The position numbers were made by a program, and so were the translations under genes. The notes under the pieces were generated by a model, which saw only the letters and a list, made by a program, of their open reading frames with translations, ran no database searches and was not told the DNA's origin. 64,000 bases of DNA from positions 8,928,001 to 8,992,000 of the forward strand of contig NZ_CP030073.1 in the NCBI RefSeq assembly GCF_003261055.1. Reading direction: 5' to 3'. Position 1 is the stretch's first letter. Each line of letters begins with the position of its first letter. Shown one piece after another: positions 44,065-53,009 of the stretch. Source of the stretch: Streptomyces cadmiisoli (lineage in GTDB: Bacteria; Actinomycetota; Actinomycetes; Streptomycetales; Streptomycetaceae).

Positions 44065-44658
44065 TCACGAGAGGGTTGGCCGCAATGGGTGTGATCCGAT
44101 GCCTCGCTCGCCCGTCAGTATCAAGGGGTTGGGGCTGCCGACGATCTCCGCCAACTCGTCAGCGGCCTCGGGGGTCAGACGGTAGAACCCCTGCAGGCTG
44201 GCCGATCTCTCGAGCCGGCCATCTATCACGTACTTCAGACCGCGTGTCTGACCTCGGCGGTTACGCCATGTGAGCCTCGCAAGCAGTTCGCCGGGTATGG
44301 GCACATCGAAGCGCACGGGCGTTGCGTCCACGTGCACCGACATGGCGCTGCAGCCACCGGCACCGAGCATCGACCAGTCGTTGTGCCCGGGATACGCGGG
44401 GTCCTCCCATGTTCCCGGCGCCGGGCCGCAGCAGTCGCGCCGCTGCATGTCGACCACTCGCATCAGGCTCACCACGAACACCTCGCGCCGGTTGACGTGC
44501 AGCGCGAACACCTCGTCCCCCGCACGAGCCCCCGACCACGCGGGCAAGGAAGAATGCGCGCCGCTGAAGGCGACCGGCGGTCGCTCGCCCACGCGGCCCG
44601 CCTTGCGCAGGGCACGGCACGTGTCGTGAGTCCACAGGACGGTGAAGGCATCAGACAT
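44065..44658 (-). CDS. Hypothetical protein, 197 residues
   Basis: The protein starts SDAFTVLWTHDTCRALRKAG and contains ARAGDEVFALHVNRREVFVV, RDCCGPAPGTWEDPAYPGHN and VPIPGELLARLTWRNRRGQT with RGLKYVIDGRLERSASLQGF, suggesting a folded beta-rich domain. The ATG at 44658 has no ribosome site, but TATGAT lies 6 nt upstream, so the mRNA is probably leaderless. No family could be named. Confidence 0.72.
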   Translation of the reverse strand: MSDAFTVLWTHDTCRALRKAGRVGERPPVAFSGAHSSLPAWSGARAGDEVFALHVNRREVFVVSLMRVVDMQRRDCCGPAPGTWEDPAYPGHNDWSMLGAGGCSAMSVHVDATPVRFDVPIPGELLARLTWRNRRGQTRGLKYVIDGRLERSASLQGFYRLTPEAADELAEIVGSPNPLILTGERGIGSHPLRPTLS

Positions 44659-44670
44659 GCCGTGATCATA

Positions 44671-45078
44671 CGGACGGGCACTGACACTCCCGCTGGTGAC
44701 AGCGCTCGCGGAGCCCTGACCAAACTGGAATTGCTCCGCACTCGAAGCGGGCCAGGCCATGGTGCGTTCGACGGTCCGGTGGTGGCACCCCCATCGCATG
44801 GAGGTCTCGATTTCCCTGCGGGCGACACGGCTGATGATGCCGCGCCCGCGCAGCCGTCACCGCAGGAGGGCGCAGTCGGCGTGGAACTTTTCCGGTCGGC
44901 GTCGCTGACGCTCGCGGCTCGACCGGATCGGCGCTATGTCCCTGACCGGGGGATCAGCGCTCTCGCTGTCGGGTCCATTGAAACCCAGGAGATTTCGACA
45001 GAAGGGGGCAGATCTGTCCTCTCTGTAATCAAATGGATCTTCGATCCCAGCCGCATGAGATGACGACTGAAGTCGCTG
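44671..45078. other. Gap without a supported gene
   Basis: About 410 bp between divergent genes. One plus frame has moderate bias (AGDTADDAAPAQPSPQEGAV and GVELFRSASLTLAA) but no start or stop context. It may be a worn gene start. Confidence 0.35.
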
Positions 45079-45459
45079 GTGGAATACGGTGAGAGGGTGA
45101 ACGAGAGCCTGCCTGACGACGTTGCCGACGTGCTGGCCGCAGTCCTGAACGGGGACACCGCGGTTCGTATCGCACTTCGAAGCCAGGTGCCGCACCTGAG
45201 TGTGCGAGCGCGCTGCACATGCGGATGTGGCACCGCCTACTTCGAGCTGGATGCGAGCAAGGTGGACCCTGCGCCCACCGGCCCCGGTACGGTCGTGGCG
45301 GCCGAAGTGCAGCTTGTCACCGAAGCCGGCGAGTGCCCAGGTGAGGTCCTGGTCTTCACCCAGGGCGGCTACCTGTCGTGGCTGGAAGTCTGTTCATGGA
45401 GCGACGACATCGCAGTGTCACTGGCCGCCGCGCGCCACTGGTTGCAGACACGTTCTTGA
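45079..45459 (+). CDS. Hypothetical protein, 126 residues
   Basis: The product includes LPDDVADVLAAVLNGDTAVR, a Cys-rich turn (RARCTCGCGTAYFELD) and GEVLVFTQGGYLSWLEVCSW, a compact alpha/beta domain found as lone genes in Streptomyces. GTG at 45079 or 45097 could start it. The CTCGC turn might hold a metal. No operon. Confidence 0.7.
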   Translation: MEYGERVNESLPDDVADVLAAVLNGDTAVRIALRSQVPHLSVRARCTCGCGTAYFELDASKVDPAPTGPGTVVAAEVQLVTEAGECPGEVLVFTQGGYLSWLEVCSWSDDIAVSLAAARHWLQTRS

Positions 45460-45770
45460 TCCCGGACGACGGGCGCCGAGTGGGCTCGGCGACACCTTTG
45501 GCATGACGCATTCAAGTTCAGTACTGGCTCTCTGACTTCGCGTGGCTGTACCACGCAAGCGGAGCCGGAACCCTGCAGCCGACGGACCCTTGGTCATCGG
45601 TTCCGGCGGCCTGTGGTGATCCTTGGCCGTGTGGATCTCCGTGGGGGCGGCAGTCATGTTCCGGCGTCGACGGCTCCTCGCTTGGCGGGTGCCGCGTATC
45701 TCGGTTCGCTCGTGGTCACGGAAGCGTGGTGGGTGCTGTTGTCGGCCCTTGGGTGGCAGCATGCGGTGTC

Positions 45771-46307
45771 ATGGCAGACGACGGCAACGGGTTTCGGGAC
45801 GGCCAGACGGGGTTGATCGTCAGGGTCCGGGAGGCGGAGCCGGCTGTTCGTGTATGGCGTGAGCGGTTTGATTCGTCAGCCCGGGCAGGGGTGCCCGCGC
45901 ATGTCACGGTGCTCTTCCCGTTCCTTGACGAGAGCCGCATCGATACGCATGTCTCCTCGTCGCTCGCTGATGCGTTCGGTAGCCATCACATCTTCGACCT
46001 ACATTTTGAGCGCTGCGGCCGGTTCCCGGGGGTGCTCTATCTTGCTCCTGAGCCAGACGCCCTGCTGCGGCGGCTCACTGAAGCGGTCGTCGACTGGTGG
46101 CCCGAGGCCCCTCCCTATGGGGGCCGGTTCACGGAGATCGTGCCCCACCTGACCGTCGCTGACGGTCAAGGCGATGCAGCGCTGGATGAGATTGAGGCTG
46201 ATCTGCTCGGCAAACTGCCCGTCTCGTCCCGGGTTTCGTCCGTTGACCTCATCGCGCATCACGGCGCGATGTGGCAAATGCGGGCGTCGTTCGCACTGCG
46301 TGAATGA
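45771..46307 (+). CDS. 2'-5' RNA ligase/phosphodiesterase-family protein
   Basis: The 178-residue protein has the two HxTx motifs of the 2H superfamily: PAHVTVLFPFLDE and VPHLTVADGQGD, about 85 residues apart, with supporting strands TGLIVRVREAEPAVRVW. Such enzymes hydrolyse 2',3'-cyclic phosphates or related bonds in RNA. ATG 45771 is chosen because codon bias begins there. It stands alone. Confidence 0.88.
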   Translation: MADDGNGFRDGQTGLIVRVREAEPAVRVWRERFDSSARAGVPAHVTVLFPFLDESRIDTHVSSSLADAFGSHHIFDLHFERCGRFPGVLYLAPEPDALLRRLTEAVVDWWPEAPPYGGRFTEIVPHLTVADGQGDAALDEIEADLLGKLPVSSRVSSVDLIAHHGAMWQMRASFALRE

Positions 46308-46385
46308 ACAGACCGTGAGCTAGACCAGCGCGCTGCAGCGGGCTGCGGAGCGGCATGAGGACGTCCCTGAGCGGGCTTCGGTCCT

Positions 46386-46704
46386 TCACCTGCTGCGGCG
46401 CCCGCCCCACCACGGCAGGATGGGCGGTAGATCGCTGAGCCCGCGAGCGGGCCGCTTCGGCATGGGAGTCTCGCCGTCGTCGCCGTCCCAGCGGCGTGCG
46501 TACTGGTCGCGGAGGTTCCCCGGAGAATGTGAACAGGTGCAGGTGATTCAGGTCCCAGCGGGCAAACGCGAGATCGACAGCTGTCGCGAACTGGGCGTAG
46601 GAATGCGAGCGCGCGGCGGCGAAGATCCGGCCGGGGCGAGGCCACAAGTCCCCACCGTGCCTGGAGACCAACTCCACCCGGATGGACAGCCAGGTACGCA
46701 CCAT
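46386..46704 (-). pseudogene. pRiA4b ORF-3-like protein, deleted and frameshifted
   Basis: On the minus strand VRTWLSIRVELVSRHGGDLW, PRPGRIFAAARSHSYAQFAT and AVDLAFARWDLNHLHLFT match the start of pRiA4b ORF-3-family proteins in Streptomyces. The frame then shifts to LRDQYARRWDGDDGETPMPK and RPARGLSDLPPILPWW, the family's C-terminal end, so the middle (about 100 residues) is missing. Confidence 0.7.
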
Positions 46705-47034
46705 GTTCACGTATCGAAGCGACGGTGCGGTGCTGCCCGCGCTGGTCGGGGGGCCGGTGCTGATCCTGACAGGGACAACGTTCACGGGGTGAGTCGCCGT
46801 CTTGCCGACTGGCGAGACTGTTCGGATGTCGCGGTGAATCGCGGGGAGGTCCTGCCTCGTAGGCTGTTTCTGTAGGTCAGGTCACCTCAGCAGGTTGGGT
46901 GGGTGGGAGAACGGGATTTGATTGTTCACGACTTCGAGAGTCGGCTTGGGTGCCGCCGATGTGACGGATGTCGATGAGTTCGGGTGTCACTGATGATGAT
47001 CAGACACGCCGTCACTTCTTGTCATACTCTTCAA

Positions 47035-47793
47035 ATGGAGACGCAAGCCATGGCGGATGCGCGGCGTTGGCTCGCCGAGCGGGGCGTTGTCGAGGCGGGT
47101 GACGGGTGGGTCGACGTCGAGGGGCCGGACCGGCCGCTCACCGCCAACGAGGTCGCGCACTCCTGGGCTGGAGAGGTGTTTACCGACGAGGGCTTGGACG
47201 TGTCCGAGCAGGTGCAGCTGGCTTTTGGGCTGCTGGACCTCCTCGATGACTACTGGGTGACGTGCGAGATCCGGTTCGCGGACCGGGGATCGCAGGGGCC
47301 TTTGCCCGCCGACGTGCTCTGGGACGGCTATCGCCGACGGCTGGAGGCGGATCGGGATGCCGATGCCGTCACCTACTCGCTGTGGGCCGACTGGTTCGAG
47401 GATCGCGAGACCGCCGCGACGGCATTTGCCGAGGTGCTCGGGAACGACGTCGGCCACGTCGTGGCGGAGGAATCGGATGCCCCGCTCCGCCGCGCCGGGC
47501 GGGTTCTGGCCTGCGCGGGCCCCGTGCCATGGCCCGTCAAACAGAAGGCGTACGACATCGCCGTGCGGTTGCCCGCCTTGCACGGGTCGCTGTTCAAGGG
47601 CCTCCTGGCCGGCTATCACGATGTCTATGGCGACCTCGAGCCGATGGCAGCACTGGCCCTGCTTGAGCGACTGCGACTCCCGGCGGGTACCCCGTTCCTC
47701 GCGGAACTTCGGTCCGTGCTCGCCGCGGGACACCGGAACCACTACCGCAGTCCTCAGGCCTGGGACAACGTGGCGCAGCCCTCGAAGGAGTAG
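47035..47793 (+). CDS. Hypothetical protein, about 250 residues
   Basis: A long, acidic, soluble protein (ADARRWLAERGVVEAGDGWV, LAFGLLDLLDDYWVTCEIRF, YSLWADWFEDRETAATAFAE, LPALHGSLFKGLLAGYHDVY) without a recognised family. ATG 47035 has CATACT 6 nt upstream, suggesting a leaderless transcript; ATG 47050 (ADARRW) is the alternative. Codon bias is strong to the end. Confidence 0.75.
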   Translation: METQAMADARRWLAERGVVEAGDGWVDVEGPDRPLTANEVAHSWAGEVFTDEGLDVSEQVQLAFGLLDLLDDYWVTCEIRFADRGSQGPLPADVLWDGYRRRLEADRDADAVTYSLWADWFEDRETAATAFAEVLGNDVGHVVAEESDAPLRRAGRVLACAGPVPWPVKQKAYDIAVRLPALHGSLFKGLLAGYHDVYGDLEPMAALALLERLRLPAGTPFLAELRSVLAAGHRNHYRSPQAWDNVAQPSKE

Positions 47794-47824
47794 TCGCAGC
47801 CCTGCCCGGCCTGGGGGCCACGAA

Positions 47825-48130
47825 GAATAGCTTCGGCGATGACGGGGCGGGTGGCGGTGTACCGGCCGGCGGCGGTCTATACGGCGAGCAGGGTCAGGAA
47901 CACCGCGGCGTACACGCTCATGCTGCCGTTGTCGGCGGTGGCGAAGACGGGGAGTCAGACGCAGATGTTGTCGCCGCCGGTGACGAGGGTCATCGCAGCA
48001 AACTTTAGGATCTCCGGGCGCCCGCATTGGCCTCCTCCTCCTCCTCGGGGTAGTTGAAGTGCCGCCACGTCTGCACTGGCGCTGTGATGACGAGCATGAG
48101 TGGCAGGAGGCTGAGGTAGGGGATGGCGGA
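47825..48130 (-). pseudogene. CadD-like cadmium resistance transporter remnant
   Basis: On the minus strand YLSLLPLMLVITAPVQTWRH is followed, in another frame, by VTGGDNICV, a stop, LPVFATADNGSMSVYAAVFL, another stop and TAAGRYTATRPVI. CadD proteins read LANGGDNIGVYVPVFA and MSVYVAVFLVLV-WCAAGRF at these places, so stops sit inside conserved segments. The N-terminus is missing. Confidence 0.65.
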
Positions 48131-48604
48131 CTCGGGCAGGAATCGAACTTCTCGACCTGCTGTGCAGCTCCGGCGCCCCGAAATCCTTCACCTACCGGTC
48201 CGCGCTGCACCCCAACGAGGTCAAAACGCCTGCCTGCGTTATACGTTCATTGAGAAAGTCCCAGGCCTGACAGAACGCCACCAGCAAGTCAGTACTGAAC
48301 TACGGAGCTGGCTCCGAGAAATCGCGGCAGCATCGGGCGGCTGGGCCGCCGCAAGGCAGTGCAGGCAACTCTCGTGCCCGGCAGGCGAACGAGACTGTCG
48401 CGGCTGATCCACACGCCAGCGGTACCTGAACGGGCAGCACGGGTGTTGGGGGGTGGACGAGTACTGCCCCGGGGCAGCCGACTTGGTCAGCACCGCCAGC
48501 TCGGCACGGTCGTCCTCGTTGACCAGGGCGACCGTGCCCGACGCCCACGCGGGCGAGAAGGCGCCGGGACTGGTCGGCGACAACCTCCACCCTTTCCGCA
48601 GATG
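48131..48604. other. Gap without a supported gene
   Basis: A minus-strand frame (THLRKGWRLSPTSPGAFSPA, ALVNEDDRAELAVLTKSAAP) has partial coding character, but neither start nor homologue could be assigned. The remainder is unremarkable. Confidence 0.35.
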
Positions 48605-48658
48605 GGTGCACAACATGTGTCACGTACCTTGACGTGTGTTGTGCACCTGCCACAAGAT
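48605..48658 (+). promoter_or_regulatory. Promoter with an 11-bp inverted repeat
   Basis: GGTGCACAACA (48605-48615) is repeated inverted at 48637-48647. Between and over the second arm lies TTGACG (48629-48634) as -35, and CAAGAT (48653-48658) 18 bp later as -10. The second arm sits in the spacer, so a dimeric regulator could control the secreted-protein gene at 48698. Confidence 0.55.
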
Positions 48659-48697
48659 CATGCACACCATCCAACAGCGGAAGAATCAAGGTCTGAT

Positions 48698-49135
48698 ATG
48701 TCCGTGCGTCGTGTTGTCGGCATGGCCGCTTCGGCGGTCCTCGCAGTTCCGCTCGTCACGCTCACTGCAACTCCCGCACAAGCGCTGACCTGCGACGGCG
48801 CTCACGTCGGGGTGTACGCCACCGTCCGCACTGTCGGACCGGTGTACACGCCCACCGATGGGGGCGGGACCACCATCAAACTGGAGTTGAAGAACGAGCG
48901 TGTCAGCGACTGGTCTCACGCCCTCATCACACAGGGGTATGTGTCGGGCGCATCCATGCGTGTCTGGGTCGAGCGCTCCTCGAACAATTCGACCTGGAGC
49001 GCGTGTTCCAAGACGACTGGCTACAGATCTCTGGAGGCCAACAACATCAAGTACTACATGCGGGCCTGCATGGACTACCTCTACAACAGCACGCGGTTCG
49101 GATTCTGCACAAGCAGCTACTACGACAACGACTGA
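48698..49135 (+). CDS. Small secreted Cys-containing protein
   Basis: The 145-residue product starts with a Sec signal peptide (SVRRVVGMAASAVLAVPLVT, cleaved near AQA-L) and a mature domain of about 115 residues with four or five Cys (LTCDGAHVG, TWSACSKTT, MRACMDYL, FGFCTSSYY) likely forming disulphides. ATG 48698 has AAGG upstream. The fold resembles small beta-rich exoproteins with N-glycan-like NST motifs, but no family was recognised. Confidence 0.8.
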   Translation: MSVRRVVGMAASAVLAVPLVTLTATPAQALTCDGAHVGVYATVRTVGPVYTPTDGGGTTIKLELKNERVSDWSHALITQGYVSGASMRVWVERSSNNSTWSACSKTTGYRSLEANNIKYYMRACMDYLYNSTRFGFCTSSYYDND

Positions 49136-50140
49136 TCGAGGAGGCCCGCGCCTTGGCTCTTGATCGTAACGGTCAGTTGTACCTGAAGTGACCGGTGAGG
49201 GCATCCCGGCCGACTCGACCTACTGCCACTCCCTGTTTGACTCGCGCACAATGTCGAGTCGGCCAAGAAGAAGCGGAGGAGCAGTCGGTACGGGATAGGT
49301 GTCGAGGATGTGTGATGCACAGCGGTGCGTTCAGGGCAGTCGCCCGTGGCAGGCCGCCGGCGACCGCTCGGAGTTCCTGGCGGTCAGTCGCGTCGGGAGC
49401 CTTACTGCGGGGCGTCAGGATCGGCACCCCGCCCCAATTCCACAGGCAGGCCTGCCATATCGCTCGGGGGTGAGCAGGGCGGGCCTGCCTCTGGCAGGTA
49501 GCCTGCAGCGTCGCTGGCGGGCACGGTGCCCCCAGGCGATGCGGGCGGGCTCCCACTGACCATCGGCGTCCGGTAGCGAAGACACGCTACGGGGTGAAGG
49601 GACGACGGGGACGCCGACCTGGCGTGCGGCGGGGCGGTCGGCGCGGACAGCGTCGGTGATGGCGGTGGCGGTGGCGATGAGGTAGTGGCTGTCGTAGACG
49701 CTGACGGCGTTGGTGAATAGGTGCTGGAGGTGGTTGATGAAGGTGTCCGCGAGCTGGTGTTGCCGAGCGAGGTATTGGGTTGTGTGAGGGCTGAAACTGC
49801 GACGGTCCTGATGTGAGCGTGGTTTTGGGAGACAAGTGCAAGTTCGCCGTTTAGGTCGGCGAGCTGGACCAGCTGTGCCGAGTGGACCTGTGGGCAGCCG
49901 GGGTTTGGCTGACCTGCGACGACAACGTGGTTTTTGTCCCGCAGTTCCGCCGTGATGTGCTGGATACGGCAGCTTGGCTGCGTTCCGGTGGGGGGCTCCC
50001 CTCTGCCGTTCGCCGGCTTGCCTCCGGAAGCCACGCACCGGCGCCTCATGCTCTGTGCACGGGCCGACGATGAGACCGAGGCCGATTAATAGCTGCGCAG
50101 CCAGTTTGAGGCGCTGCGCTGGGGGCCTGCGATCGACAAC
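49136..50140 (-). pseudogene. Decayed region with remnants of one hypothetical gene
   Basis: Two minus-strand frames between about 49600 and 49890 join as QLVQLADLNGELALVSQNHA and, after a shift, YLARQHQLADTFINHLQHLF with TNAVSVYDSHYLIATATAIT. Together they look like one helical protein broken by a shift. The rest of this 1-kb interval shows no gene. Confidence 0.35.
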
Positions 50141-50416
50141 GTGACGACCCACCTGTTCCGAAACGTGGACCGTTTGGTCATCACATGCGAGTTCTGGTGT
50201 GAGGAACACCTCCTCAACGGCCCCAGGCGTGCGCACCAGGTGTACACGGTGGAGATCCCGACTCATGAGTTCGTGAGCATCCTTGAGGACCTTGCAGCTG
50301 TCCTTGACGACGCTCCAGCCACGACAGTCCGTGATCGGCTCGGCCGAGAGGCTTCGGCTGTAGGCACAACGCAGAACGTCGAGGTTGGATTCCGAGTGTC
50401 ACCGATTCATGAGTAG
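50141..50416 (+). CDS. Hypothetical protein, 91 residues
   Basis: GTG 50141 begins TTHLFRNVDRLVITCEFWCE and YTVEIPTHEFVSILEDLAAV, a compact mixed fold. The bias extends about 13 codons before the GTG (QFEALRWGPAIDN), so the start may be further upstream or the 5' end may be damaged. No family recognised. Confidence 0.45.
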   Translation: MTTHLFRNVDRLVITCEFWCEEHLLNGPRRAHQVYTVEIPTHEFVSILEDLAAVLDDAPATTVRDRLGREASAVGTTQNVEVGFRVSPIHE

Positions 50417-50529
50417 TTCGATTCTTGCGGGTTGCTCGGATGCTTCCCGAAGTGGGGCCCGGCTAACTACCCGTGGAGGGCTGACTGACCGTAATATCGA
50501 GCCCCTATGACCAGCAGTGAGGGGCCGAC

Positions 50530-50943
50530 GTGAGCCAGTACTACAAAATGGGCGACCGAACTCTGTGGAACCCGTCCAACGGGGCGTCCCGGCTGTTCAT
50601 GAGCCATGCCACCGTCTATCAAGCCGAAGTGGGCCTGCCATCCGGCATCGGCTCCATGGAAGCGGACGAGTGTCAGATCGACCCCATCGCGTTCGCAGTG
50701 TTTGTCGACGCTCTGCTCGCCTGGCATAGCAATACCAGACACGCCGTCATGGTCACCCTGTCCGAAGGGTTCGTTGCCACGGTGCTGGCCTTGGCTGAGA
50801 AGGCGGACATCCAGGTGGACTGGCAGGCTGCCGAGCTCGCCGAGAACGGCTATCTCAAGACGGCTTCGGATCCCCATGCGAAGGAGTGGACAGCGGTACT
50901 GCAACAGAAGTCACGTGAACTCACCCGGCACGTGGCAGGCTGA
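50530..50943 (+). CDS. DUF6086-family protein
   Basis: The 137-residue protein opens SQYYKMGDRTLWNPSNGASR and contains GSMEADECQIDPIAFAVFVD with VTLSEGFVATVLALAEKADI, the pattern of DUF6086, a family nearly restricted to Streptomyces. GTG 50530 follows GTGAGGGGCC. It is soluble and helical in the C-terminal half. No function is known; it stands alone here. Confidence 0.88.
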   Translation: MSQYYKMGDRTLWNPSNGASRLFMSHATVYQAEVGLPSGIGSMEADECQIDPIAFAVFVDALLAWHSNTRHAVMVTLSEGFVATVLALAEKADIQVDWQAAELAENGYLKTASDPHAKEWTAVLQQKSRELTRHVAG

Positions 50944-50984
50944 GCCCCGTCTGCCAGCACCCGTTGCAGGTTCGCCAGCGTCGT

Positions 50985-51180
50985 CCCATGTGGACAGGAG
51001 GACACGCTTGGTAGGAGATCGAAGCCTGCCCGGCCGAACATCTGGCGGTGGGGCTTTTTGACCCGGTTGACATGGCCTTTGACGACGCCGGAGCTCCAGG
51101 GCAGCGTGAGGCCAGCGGCACCGCGATATCCGCGGCCGACGGAAAGAGCAGTTCTTCCAGCCGGAGCACCGTCTCCTTCG
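50985..51180 (-). pseudogene. ISL3-family transposase, C-terminal remnant
   Basis: On the minus strand AAGLTLPWSSGVVKGHVNRV, KKPHRQMFGRAGFDLLPS is the C-terminal signature of ISL3 transposases (LTLPWSSG-VEGHVNRIK-RQM-GRA-LDLL). Upstream coding for this transposase is missing. Confidence 0.7.
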
Positions 51181-51408
51181 CGGACTCGAACTCTGAGCCC
51201 GTCCGAGGTCGCCACTGATGAATTTCAGGCTATTTCCCGACGGCCAGGATGGCCTCCAACTGTCACCCACGGTGCACGCCTCTCGGAGAGAGTCAGGACC
51301 TCGAATTGACCCCTTATTTCCGGTCTGAGTCGGCCCCCATCGGATGGCTGAAAGGGTGCCGGTTTCGGCCTGGAATGGCACCGGAGTCCGGTTCGAGGCA
51401 GTTCCGGT

Positions 51409-51900
51409 CTACTGGTCAACGGTGAAGATCGCTGCTCGGCCGTCCTGCGCTGCCGTCCGGTAGAAATCCTTGAGCCCAGGCAGGGAGGCCAGGGTGTAGG
51501 CGACGTCCTCTGCGTCGCCATTTCCTTGGTAGTCCTCGAAGGTGAGGGTGGTGAATCGGTCCCGCAGCCACTGCTCATCGAGGGGTCCCAGGGCTTTCGC
51601 GATCTCACGGACTTGGTCCGGGTTGACGTAGGAGACGATGTAGTCGTCGCCGTCATGCAGCAGCCGTCCTCCGAGGATGACGTGGGACTGTGGGAAGTCT
51701 CCGTTGTCGTAGGCCAGGCCGCCGTCCGTCAGGCAGCGGTGCAGCGCGTCCCAGGACTTGTCGAGTTCGCAGAGTTGGTCGAGCTCCCAGCGTTCTTCGA
51801 TATTCTCAACGAGTTTCATGACCTCGTCGTCGTCCTGGGCGGCCAGCAGACGTTCAGCGTCGACGGCGTCCAGGGCGAAGAGCACTGCACGGCAAGCCAT
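51409..51900 (-). CDS. DUF1877 (YfbM-like) protein
   Basis: The 163-residue protein has the YfbM pattern: LDKSWDALHRCLTDG after an N-terminal helix, FPQSHVILGGRLLHDGDDYI, VSYVNPDQVREIAKALGPLD and a C-terminal strand-helix with FTTLTFEDYQ. ATG 51900 has GGGAG at 7 nt. The family is widespread and uncharacterised, often with SMI1-type proteins. A truncated gene overlaps its start region. Confidence 0.85.
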   Translation of the reverse strand: MACRAVLFALDAVDAERLLAAQDDDEVMKLVENIEERWELDQLCELDKSWDALHRCLTDGGLAYDNGDFPQSHVILGGRLLHDGDDYIVSYVNPDQVREIAKALGPLDEQWLRDRFTTLTFEDYQGNGDAEDVAYTLASLPGLKDFYRTAAQDGRAAIFTVDQ

Positions 51901-52078
51901 CGTGTTCTCCCGAGCCTCGTGAAGGTTTACTCGGCGGGATCCAACCACACGCTCGGTGGTGACGTGTGCGAGGTGCCCCCCAGGTCAGCTGTTCTGGAAT
52001 GGGCGGCATGTAGGCGCGGGCCAGTTGGCGCTGGCCGTAGACCTTCCAGGCTTGGGTGTTGATGTCCTCGACGCGCAC
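51854..52078 (-). pseudogene. Truncated gene after the NUDIX gene
   Basis: GTG 52078 follows CCAGGAGG, a very strong ribosome site, and the product starts RVEDINTQAWKVYGQRQLAR and AYMPPIPEQLTWGAP with good bias. The remaining 38 residues are Arg/Ser/Pro-rich and enter the DUF1877 gene, so the 3' part is lost. It lies 28 bp after the NUDIX gene, so it was once its operon partner. Confidence 0.45.
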
Positions 52079-52106
52079 GATGCCTCCTGGACGGATGTGT
52101 TGGGGC

Positions 52107-53009
52107 TCAGGTGTGCGTGATGAGGTAGGCGGGGCCTTCGCCGCGCCGGGCTCGTTCGATGGCGTCGAGACGGGCGTAGGCCCGCGGCGTCATCAGCTCC
52201 TGCCAGGTGGCGAGGTCGTGGATTGCCCACATGTCGTGCTCGGCGGGATCGAGTCGGACCCGGTCGAGTTGGTTCGCGGTCAGCCGTCCTCCATCGAAGA
52301 TGAGTCCCACCTTGTTCAGCGGCAGGCGGGACCCAGCGTGCAGGAAGTGCGTCAGGAGGAGCCTCGGTGTGTTCTGTCCGAGGTCGAGGCCGGTCTCTTC
52401 GAACGCTTCGCGGCGCGCGGTCTGCAACGGGTCCTCTCCTTGAGTGTCCAGGTTGCCGCCCGGCAACTGCCAGAGGCGCGAGCCGTAGACCGAGCGCAGT
52501 TGGACCGGCCGGTCACGCTCGTCTCGGACATACAGGCAGCCGTACACCGTGTGGTGGGGGACGGTCTGCGCATACTGCGTGGGCGTCATCGGCATGAGGC
52601 GGCCCGGCCGTGCAGGGCGGTGGTCGAATTCGAGGGCGAGGACGCCGAGAGCTTCCTTGGCCGGCGGGTAGATGCTCCGGAGGCTGGCGAGCAGCTCTCC
52701 GGGCGGCCCGTTCGGGTCGATGCGCGCGGGATCCTCCGAGCCGAGCAGATCCTCGAAGGAGGGGTATGGGGTGATCCGCCGCACGATGACGTCGAGTTTC
52801 CGGCCGTTGTCGCGGTTGTGGAAGACGACCGCTTCGCCGGGTGCGATGTCGCGCTTCTGCGGGGTGGCCACCCTCACTTCGATCGTCTTGCGGCCCGCTT
52901 CCACTTGGCGGTAGTACCGCGGGAGCAGGTGCATGTGGTGCTCCCGCTGTTCATCTCCTGTCGCCGGACTCGGGACGGCTGGGATCGCCTGTTCGGTGTC
53001 GTCAGGCAC
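52107..53009 (-). CDS. ASCH-NUDIX fusion protein
   Basis: The N-terminal part (about residues 25-130) resembles an ASCH domain: HLLPRYYRQVEAGRKTIEVR, DIAPGEAVVFHNRDNGRKLD and IVRRITPYPSFEDLL. The C-terminal part is a NUDIX hydrolase with LWQLPGGNLDTQGEDPLQTA and RREAFEETGLD; the Gly-to-Glu spacing is six residues instead of five. ASCH domains bind RNA or nucleosides, and NUDIX enzymes cleave X-linked nucleoside diphosphates, so it may clean up a modified nucleotide. GTG 53009 has GGAGG upstream. Confidence 0.88.
   Translation of the reverse strand: MPDDTEQAIPAVPSPATGDEQREHHMHLLPRYYRQVEAGRKTIEVRVATPQKRDIAPGEAVVFHNRDNGRKLDVIVRRITPYPSFEDLLGSEDPARIDPNGPPGELLASLRSIYPPAKEALGVLALEFDHRPARPGRLMPMTPTQYAQTVPHHTVYGCLYVRDERDRPVQLRSVYGSRLWQLPGGNLDTQGEDPLQTARREAFEETGLDLGQNTPRLLLTHFLHAGSRLPLNKVGLIFDGGRLTANQLDRVRLDPAEHDMWAIHDLATWQELMTPRAYARLDAIERARRGEGPAYLITHT

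Noticed and set aside
48125..48200. tRNA-like segment on the minus strand (GTTCGATTCC)
   Set aside because: The T-loop-like motif is not flanked by a pairing T-stem or an acceptor stem; the only stem is GCAGG/CCTGC around a 15-nt loop.
46987..48210. Minus-strand frame of 407 residues
   Set aside because: Antisense of the better-coded gene at 47035, and joined to CadD remnants only by chance.
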